A DNA stretch of 64,000 nucleotides from Eremophila alpestris peregrina (Eukaryota > Chordata > Aves > Passeriformes > Alaudidae). The position numbers and the translations under genes were made by a program. Of this stretch, positions 55,266-64,000 are shown piece by piece (positions within the stretch are counted from its first letter, which is position 1; every line of letters begins with the position of its first letter). The stretch lies in assembly GCA_009792885.1 (NCBI GenBank), contig WMCF01000029.1, positions 1,629,324 to 1,693,323 of the forward strand. Direction: 5' to 3'. Under the pieces are notes generated by a model, which did not search any database, was not told the DNA's origin, and was given only the letters and a program-made list of their open reading frames with translations.

Positions 55266-57101
55266 TCTATTACTGATGCATTAAGAGGCTACCTAGAGCA
55301 GAGGGTAGACAGTGTTAAAGGAATAAAGTAGGTATTTATGAAAAAGGCCTTCAAAGGATGGACCTTGGGCAGTGCAAGAACTCAGTTGAGGCTACACCAA
55401 GATGGGTCACGAGTTTTCACACTTTTATAAGTTTTGGTCCATTTACATATTGGGGTTAATTGTGCAATTACAGCATCAGGTAATGGAGTCCCATCCTCCC
55501 AGGTTGCTCCCCTCAATTCACTGTTTATACTTTTTGGGCCTGAAGCTGCAATGGTGTCCTTGGTTCTGGGGCTGCAAAAGGATTGTTTTGTCTGACTGAG
55601 CTGTGAGAACTTGCTAACACCTTGTATGAAGTTCAGAGTTACTAATGCAGTACAGAATCTGGAAAATATGACAGCTAAATCTTAAGGCATCACCATCACA
55701 CATGTATTTAGTATATTTGGGGTTTTTTACATCCTTTTTTTTTCTGCCCCAAGAGGGAACAAAATTATTCAGTGTCAGTTCCATGGACCTCGTTCATCAG
55801 GGACAAAAAAGCTCTGGTCTAAATTTCGACCATGAATAAACCTTCATGGCCTCATCTAAACCCAGTCCCTTAATTTTCATTATTACAGTGTCTGCTAAAT
55901 ATGAGTCACACAGATAACCCCTTTGGATAAGGCCACAAAGACTTTGTTCTAAGCCCAGAATGTGCACATTTAACCTTCTGAAATCAATTCACACAGCCAT
56001 TACTAGCTGTTGTTTCATGCTTGTGGATTTGAGGCTTGGCTCTTATTGCAGAGTTGATTGATTAATTTCAACATTGCAAAAGCCTCCTTTAGCCAGGGGG
56101 ACATTTCTGGTGTTCAATTTTCTAACTGAAAACCAACCATAAGAGTACATTAAAATGATCTAATTTTGAACCTCTGAATCTTTTCATGAGAACTTGCATC
56201 TGGGCATCTTTCACATTTGTTTTTTAAAAATACTTTCAGTCATTGTGTCAGTAAAATTATACATGTATATGATTTTCCCCCCTATTCCTTATTATTGGAT
56301 ATAAAAGGGTTTCTCTCATAGGTTGCTTGCAATTTAAAACCTCTGACAAGTGTGACCATTAAGACAGAGAGTTAAGAGACCCTAAAACAAGGCCCAGAAC
56401 ACACATGTACAGGTTAATGTTCTAGAACTGGGCATAAATACATGAGACAAATGCAAAACTGTTTATTTTAGAAAGATCTCATTACTGAAGCAGAAAGGAC
56501 AGTTAATCACTTTGCTTCTGTTTCCCTGGGAAACTGTTCCATTAATGGCATTTCCCACCAAGAAAAGTTAGCACTTTATTAATATTTTATTTGAAATTAA
56601 ATCCAATTATGATCATTTGAAGAAAGTAATATAATTGCAATTTAATTTTTTTTCCATTTTCCCTCTAATTTAATTCAATATGTGATAAAGAGTGTGAAAA
56701 TCAGAGGGGGTGGATTTTTGTAGTTGTGAGGAAAGAGTGGGTAGTTGTAAATATTTGTGGAAACTTTAAATCTTAAAAAACTAACATGAAAACATGGAGC
56801 AATTTCACGTGCAATTTAAAAATCAGCCTTTGAGGTGAAACAAAGTGCCCTGCAACATCCTAAAATTTTTAAAGGCAGTTATTATTTTTTTATCTAGGCT
56901 TGGAAACAAAGAAAGCTGCAAAAGAAAGATTTCTCAATCAACAAACAGATATGAAGAAATTGTAACAGCAGATGATGTAGGAGAAAATACTTCCCCTATT
57001 CAAAAAATTCCTATTGTCTCCCTTTCACTGAAGTTCTGTGATGGTTAACTGCAGAGTTTAAAAAAACCTAAGAAAGATTGCTAAGAAACAATTTCATTAT
57101 A

Positions 57102-57135
57102 TACACATACATACACATATATGTATATGTATAAA
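57102..57135. repeat. ATAC/ATGT alternating repeat with near-palindromic centre
   Basis: Alternating purine-pyrimidine steps (ATACACATACATACACAT then ATATGTATATGTAT). The two halves are nearly complementary, so a hairpin is possible. Confidence 0.75.
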
Positions 57136-60100
57136 AATACATAACAAGCATTTTCAAATCAGTGATGAACCCTAAAATTTTTGGACTATTTTACATTCTG
57201 AAGTAGGATTTCTCTTCTAAATGATGACACATGGATTTTAAACATTAGTAGTAAATCATTATTAAAATATATTACAAATATAAAAATTACCTTTATATCA
57301 ATTTGTTTTAAATCATAAACTACCCTGCATGTGTTTCATTTTTCTAAGTGTGACATCAATATTAATTTATCTGAATATCATATAAAATGATGGAGATAAC
57401 TGGTATATTAAGATTACTATGAGCAGACTAATCAAGTGCTGTAGGCTTTTCTAGCTATCTCTTTTTCCAGATATGACTGCAGTCATTACAAGTGACACAG
57501 CAAACTAAGCACTGAACAAAAGATAAATCTTGGACTGAAAGCAAATCTTGTCTAGTTGGAAAAAAAAAATCATGCAGTGAGAGTAATTCCTTCTCAGGAC
57601 AGAAATGTAAACTGACTTGCAGAAGTCTCAGAATTCTCAGTCTTGGGGGAATCCTGGGAGGGCAGCAGAGTTATGGGTGAGGAGTATGGGATGTCCTCTG
57701 CAGCATTTATCTCCTCCTGATGTTGTCTAAGAAAGCAACATCTGTCTGTTCCTTTGACATGGACAGCAGTGCCCCAGAGGTGGTTAGCTCATGGGATCCA
57801 AAAATTATCTGCACATGAAAAAGAAATGCACTCCATCCCTTACTTGGGTAATTAAGGAGAAAACCAATCTGAGCAGTTTTGAGAAAATCCAAGAGAAATG
57901 TAAGCATCTGGTATTTTCCACTCATCCCTTCATTTGGGCTTTCTTGGCATGTGAGCTGTGTTTTTGGCTGATTTCCACTACAAGCAGAGAAGAGAAGAAG
58001 TCAAGAAGTGTCCTCACTTTCCCACCATTCATCCTCACTCTTTTCCAAAAAAGTGATAAGGCCAGAGTAATCTCTATGGGCATCCCAGGCATAGTGGGAC
58101 ATCTGACTGTCTTCTAACAAATTTATTCTATATACAGTTGCAATAATTTTGACATATTTTCCCCACACATCAACTTACTTGGAGAGTCTTGATGGCCCTT
58201 TTGGCAACTCCTTTTCTTGCTGCCTCCTCAGCTACAAAAGGCTGTTTTTCTTGTCAACCCTAGTTGCATTTGCAAAAGAAAAAAGAAAAAAAAAAAAAAG
58301 CCAAGAAGAGATTGCCAACAAATCAGCAAAAGAATAAAAAATCTTCCCCCTTTCCTCTTCAAATATTTCCATGTATCTACATTCTGTACAATTAACACAT
58401 TTAACCAGGAATTGCACTTATTACTGAAAAAGAGAAATTTCATGCTATTCATCTTTAAAATAGTGTGTGAAAAACATTCAGCCTCTTTAACAGAGCTTAT
58501 TTGACTTCCTTTTATCAGGAACATAAGTTTACAGCAGCTTATAACCACAATAAATAAAACCTGTTCCTTGCACATGAGGAACACAGGTCTTGCACACATT
58601 CCCATTAAACAGTCCAGCCTCAGTCAGGCAAGACAACAGTGAAATGTAGTTTGGGGTCTCATGTTTAACAGCAGCAGAAGAAATCACAGCAATATAAATT
58701 ACAGTTTGATCTCCAACACAGACAGTTTAATAGGCCATGATTTAGCAAAGCATTTAAGCAAATGTTTAAATCCCATTGATTTAAGTGGGATTTAAGTACA
58801 TATTAAGTACTTAGCTGAATTGAGGCCATACTGTGAAGGGACTCTTAGAGCAAGGAAAGCACAGTAGGCTTTAGGGATCTTTATTTACAGCTCAGATGTT
58901 TAACTTTGCAAATTTGGCTTAGGAACCTGAATAATGCAAAAAAGGAGCCAAGGACAGACTGCAAGAACATTTGGCTGCCCAGGGTCACTTCAGGATAATG
59001 CAACAGACCAATATGGGATTTAGTTTCCAAAATGCTTTTATCCTGAAATTTACCACATATAATTTATAATTAAGCTGACTTGCCTTAATGTGCCATTCAG
59101 CACTTCATTATACACACGGATTTCTGATGCTGCCATTTATTCTTTTCCCATTTTCCCCCTCTCACTTTTAACCCCAACCTTCTGGTAGCAGGGTGAGGAG
59201 GAGGCATATGGCATTTGCTGTTTGTCAATCAACTCTCACTGCAGCACTGGAAACATAAAAAGCTAAAAGCAACAAGTGTTTCATCCTGGAACATGAAAAT
59301 GTGTTTCCCCAAGAGGAGATGAAAAAAGATATTTCCCTTAAAGGAGCTCTGTTAAAATTATAGAATTTCTTTCATAGGTGTATCAAAACTGTGTTGTGTC
59401 TATATGGACTTTGCTAAATATTGTAGCTGTAAAATATTATATTGACTATAGGGTGACTTTTAGTTATTTCTTCTTGACCCCAGATCTTGTCTGACTCTTC
59501 CCTAACTTATCAAACTCTACTGACACTATTGCAGAAGACTGAACTCTTTCTGTTTATCTTGCCCAGTAGGGGTTTGCTTTTGGGAACATTAATAACTCTT
59601 GTTGTCAGTTTTTCTTCTTGGGAATCAGCTCATTTCCGGAGAGGTCTGGGAAGTTTGGGCTTTCTTGGTCTGGTTACAACCAACAGGAAACAGAACATCA
59701 TATCATGTCCAAACACTGCATTTTGTAGGGAAATAAATACTCATGGTTTTATGGAATCACCCAATCACACATTAAAAAAGATTACTTTTGAGAGAAGATC
59801 TTATGCAGCAGTGTACATAAGAGACTTAATAGAAATCTCCTCAGTACTGATTTTATGGCAGGCCCAAAGAACAACATGATCAAATTTCAGACATCTAAAA
59901 AAATCTCTTTGATTTCACTGCTCGGGCTTGGCTTATTTCTAATAAACATCTAGTTATATAGATAACACTGTAGAAATCAATAATATTCATAATTCCATAA
60001 ATAAATAATAATGAAGAGTATTTTCTATTGGTTAAGAGGGATGAGCAAGGCATTGAGGGATGTTTTCAAGGCATTTAATTTGCTGTGGGGAAAGTATCCT

Positions 60101-61483
60101 AGCAAAACTAATCCTTGATATATAAATTCAGTTTTCAGATTTGTGCTGAACAAGTTTATGGTAATGCTACAAGTAAATCTCACTTGTTTTTTTCTGACTC
60201 CTTCCAGGAGGTAAATTTTCAGAAAATCATTTTTTATTCCGGAGAAGACACAGAGATCTGCTTATAGTACAGCCACTACAATCAAAGCACTTATAAGTAC
60301 TCACCCAGTTCGAAAACACAAGTGCAAGGCAAATTTAACTACATGATAAACTGACTTTTCTGTCACTGGATGCACTTTTCCTGGTAGTTAAACCCTGCTA
60401 AGGGAGTTGTATCAAGCAGGGAAAATCCTGGCCTTTGTGGGAGCCTGTGGAGATGAGCACACCCAGCCCTCAGCCCCCCTTGCTCTTACCTGAGTGTGTG
60501 CAGAATAATTCCATTACACAGACTTGCTCTGGATTTCTTAGAACTGTGCTAATCCCAGCTTGAAACCCGGGACACAGCAGCCTCTGAGTGAGGCCAAATG
60601 CATTTCTAATGATTAGCAGATAAATTAGGGAAATACTGAGCCTATTAAAATGAACATACTCAGGAATGTAATTGGATAGTGAATTAAATCATTCCTTTCA
60701 CACCGATTAAACCAACAAAACAGGATGATGGTTTGTGCCTCTGAGAATGTATTACCTGACATTTCATCATACAATCTGTCAGAAAACAAAGGAGAAAGAG
60801 TAACTAAGCTTTAGCAACAACATTCAGAACATTATGGCTATTTAAAAAACAGTTGGTGTTCCCACTGTAAATACCTCAAAGTAAATTTTCACACTACCCA
60901 ACATGTAAATATTTACAATGGAAAGAAGCTTAATTTTTCTTCATTCTCAATCATGACAAAACACATTGGTCTCACTTAACTCCTCAGCTGAATCAAATCT
61001 TTTCGATAGTAGTATAATGTGCCTACAAAAATCTACTTTGGGAAAAGATTTAAGTAAACAACTAAAGAGGATTACTTTTTCAGGAAATACACTAGAGATT
61101 TCCAATACTTTTTGTTTTCACTTGCAGTCTCTCCAAACAGTCTAAACTCCCAAGGAGTAGGAAGAAAATAGCTTGTGTAGCACAGTAAAATAGTAGTTCT
61201 GTGCTGGAGTGGGGGGAAAATTAACAATTTTTCAGTAAACTTTCTGTTCAGTATATTACTACATTGAGCCAGTGTCAGTTTTATTCCAAATTTGTGTCAA
61301 AAGTTGTGTATCTTAACAAAAAAAATGCCAGAGGGGCTGTTCTCATTCAGAAAATACAAATTAATATCCCATTTCAATTAACTGTGAAGCAGGAATCTCA
61401 GGAATTACAGTAGGTGTGAGACTCTCATGCCTGTGGAGTTAAAATACTCTCAGCAGTCACACCCAAAATGTCTTTGGGCTTTG

Positions 61484-61498
61484 TTTGTTTGTTTGTTT
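61484..61498 (+). repeat. (GTTT)n microsatellite
   Basis: A short GTTTGTTTGTTTGTTT tract in intergenic DNA. Confidence 0.75.
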
Positions 61499-63538
61499 AA
61501 ATTACCACGTAAGAGCTTAATGATTTAAGAGAACTGTCAGTGTCTCTGCTCTGGAGGGTGAAACGTGGGGCTGATGAGCTCTAACCAGGGCAGCTGCACT
61601 TGGTTTGAGTCCTATGAAGAGGCTCAGTAAAAAAAAAAACTCAGCCACTGAGGTCTGCCCCTGCATCCTGTGCTCTGCTCTCTGCCAGCCTGGCAGTGGA
61701 GACTGAAGCAGCATTTATGGGATGTGTCTTTTTTCAGAGCACAGGAACCCTGAAGTGCCCAGGCTAATGCTCCCCAGGCCTGCTCCAGCCCTGGCAGCCA
61801 TCCAGCAGTCCCAGTGGAGAGATCAGGAGAGATTAATTTCATCTGCTGCTGGAGTCAAGCATTCTGCTGCAGGGTAACCCAGAGCTTTCTGACCTCACCC
61901 TGCTAAGATTATTCCTGGTACCCGAGTTATTTTAGCACAGAGGAAGGCTCCAGTGCAGGTCTCAGAGCAGGCTGGCTGCTCTTTGGCTTTCCCTGGGTCT
62001 CTGACTATCAGGTTATCATGACTATCAGGTTGTGACCTGGTTTATAGCTCCAAGAGCTCCTGGCAGGTGACTGCCAGCAGCAGGGCACAAGGGACAGACA
62101 GACAGACAGCTCTTGGGGCAGCATCACCACCCCACACTGGGACATGGACTGGGACTCACCCAGTGATGAGACTCTTAAAGAAATTTGGCCTGGGAAACGG
62201 ATCAAGGAATCATCCCAGATGGGAAGGGAATTTACTGAAGGAATTATCCAGATGGGACTGGAAGGCTCTAAGCAATGAATTATTGTTGTTTATTTCCAGC
62301 ACCTAGGGGATATATTGTCCCTCAGATAAAAACTGAACCCATAAGAAGGGAAAGTTATTTGGTAAAATCACCACAATAAACCAGAAAGAGTCACTGTATC
62401 TTCAAAAGCACAGCTATTTTCAGGCCAAAGAGAAGGATTTTGAATTCTCAGCTATAAATATTCAAAATATTCCACAAAGCACTTTGAGAACCCCTTAGAC
62501 ATGGCCAAAGGCCCAGGACTTAAACATATTCCTGCTCCTGTGACATTGGTATCAGGTGTTTTTCTACAATTTTCCTAGAAACCTTTGCCTTGTCCTCCAC
62601 AGCTTATGTCCTGTGTAAGGTTACTGAGAAACAATGCCACAGACAACAGTTTTCCCTGTAGCTTTCCTCCATTTTTATAAGTTATACTTTTTGGTTTGGA
62701 TGTGCTGAAGTAGAATTAAAAGGCAGTTATTTCTTTCAGTGTCCTACAAGTTTTATACCAAAGCTGTGATTCTATTACAGACATTTCTGCTCATCTCAGT
62801 ACCAGTTATAGCTCACTTGCAATTGACAGTGTGTGTCCATCTGAATTCCTGCTGACAGTTACTTAAGAATGTAAAGCAACTAAATGAGACAAGTATCCTT
62901 ATAATCAAACCCACAATTATCTCTATAATTAGCTCTTTTCATCTTTTTTGTTTTTTCATAATAGAACAGCAAAAGACCAGGACTTCCCAGATAGAAAGAA
63001 GACTCAAGAACAGAAAATAAGATCAAATATCTTTGTTTTACCAACAATTTTTAGGCTCAGAGGCCAGCAAGTCTGTGGAAAAGTCAATACACAGACTTGT
63101 GGGCACCATTATATAATTTCCTGTTGCTTTTCCAAGAATCCCATGATCATTTAATGTGGCACTTGCAGGAAATACATAAAAAGGAGTATTGAAGACAGAA
63201 CTGCAGCAGCGTGGTGACATCAATACAAATGCAAATATACACCATCCAGAGATTATTCCAAGAATGTTATTAAAAACAATCAGCTCTATGAATCCTGGGA
63301 GCCCAAGATGGGTGTGCCAAAGCACCTCTTTGGAAGGCCATTGCCAGCAGAGGAGAGAAAGGCACAAACCAATAAATGAGGCCATTCTCTGGGAAACAAT
63401 GCTAAGGTTGATACATTACTAATACCTGACCAACCACCCAGGTCCTAGCAGGGCAAAGCAACAACTGAAATGGGTACAAAACCACATGAGCTGAGGTTTC
63501 CAGAGGCCTGGGGGGACAACCATTTGTTCAGACGCAGT

Positions 63539-63626
63539 TGGGATTTGTGTTGTTCTCCCCTGACTCTGTTATAATAGTTTATTCCTGTTCCCCCTATGTT
63601 TTTCCTGTATTAGTTTACCCTGGTCC
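63539..63626. mobile_element. Possible LTR fragment next to the terminal gap
   Basis: A pyrimidine-rich stretch with TGTTCTCCCCTGACTCTGTT, then ATAATAGTTTATTCCTGTTC, running into the final N run. Its texture differs from the flanking DNA and resembles avian endogenous-retrovirus LTR sequence; a gap beginning here also suggests an unresolved repeat. No coding part is visible. This is a tentative call. Confidence 0.3.
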
Positions 63627-64000
63627 NNNNNNNNNNNNNNNNNNNNNNNNNNNNNNNNNNNNNNNNNNNNNNNNNNNNNNNNNNNNNNNNNNNNNNNNNN
63701 NNNNNNNNNNNNNNNNNNNNNNNNNNNNNNNNNNNNNNNNNNNNNNNNNNNNNNNNNNNNNNNNNNNNNNNNNNNNNNNNNNNNNNNNNNNNNNNNNNNN
63801 NNNNNNNNNNNNNNNNNNNNNNNNNNNNNNNNNNNNNNNNNNNNNNNNNNNNNNNNNNNNNNNNNNNNNNNNNNNNNNNNNNNNNNNNNNNNNNNNNNNN
63901 NNNNNNNNNNNNNNNNNNNNNNNNNNNNNNNNNNNNNNNNNNNNNNNNNNNNNNNNNNNNNNNNNNNNNNNNNNNNNNNNNNNNNNNNNNNNNNNNNNNN
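63627..64000. other. Assembly gap (N to window end)
   Basis: 374 N, extending to the window edge. Confidence 0.99.

Larger units (their letters stand above)
50689..63538. other. Gene-poor region, right half
   Basis: AT-rich intergenic DNA. The longest open frame is 178 codons at 53499-54035 (plus), followed by 130 codons at 59487-59879 (plus). Neither has a recognisable domain, and both have the composition of translated non-coding DNA. Simple repeats occur at 55237-55265 (A-rich), 57102-57135 (TA/CA) and 61484-61498 (GTTT). Some AT-rich stretches rich in TAAT cores could be regulatory (see findings). Confidence 0.6.

Noticed and set aside
59487..59879. 130-codon plus-strand open frame
   Set aside because: No motif, no splice partners and ordinary AT-rich composition.

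Overview
This window is vertebrate nuclear DNA, most likely from a bird and possibly a songbird. The genes are split into short exons with GT-AG introns, most introns are 0.1-2 kb, and intron 8 of TMC3 carries an avian-type CR1 LINE end. A CpG-rich promoter marks STARD5, and the gene order IL16 > < STARD5 < TMC3 matches the amniote block on human 15q25 (my memory; chromosome 10 in chicken). Nothing here is prokaryotic. The intergenic DNA is AT-rich and there are two runs of N (50226-50549 and 63627-64000).

Layout. (1) 1-16.5 kb, plus strand: the 3' part of IL16 (pro-interleukin-16). Seventeen exons from 858 to 16274 join in one open frame of 1214 residues plus stop, covering all four PDZ domains; the first exons lie left of the window. 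(2) 16.5-18.4 kb: spacer between two genes whose 3' ends face each other. (3) 18.4-22.4 kb, minus strand: the whole STARD5 gene, six coding exons, 210 residues, with a CpG island over its first exons. (4) 23.0-42.3 kb, minus strand: the whole coding region of TMC3, 22 coding exons, 1115 residues, ending about 1 kb upstream of the STARD5 start. (5) 42.3-63.6 kb: a gene-poor stretch beyond the TMC3 5' end, where I find no credible coding exon. It holds simple repeats, a GC-rich 29-bp minisatellite broken by an assembly gap, and an LTR-like fragment abutting the final gap.

The three genes share no pathway: IL16 gives a PDZ scaffold and cytokine precursor, STARD5 a soluble sterol/bile-acid carrier, TMC3 a multi-pass membrane protein of the TMC channel family. 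Their proximity is conserved synteny.

I found no new multi-gene system. The more interesting signals concern how these genes are processed: an in-frame alternative donor and two NAGNAG acceptors in IL16, changes at three sites considered functional in mammalian IL-16 (the P1 aspartate of the caspase-3 site, the start methionine of the short precursor, the RRKS motif), and a GC-AG intron in TMC3 beside an exon whose acceptor sits in a pyrimidine minisatellite with decoy AGs. Exon boundaries were set by hand from splice signals, reading-frame continuity and recalled mammalian proteins; no database was searched.
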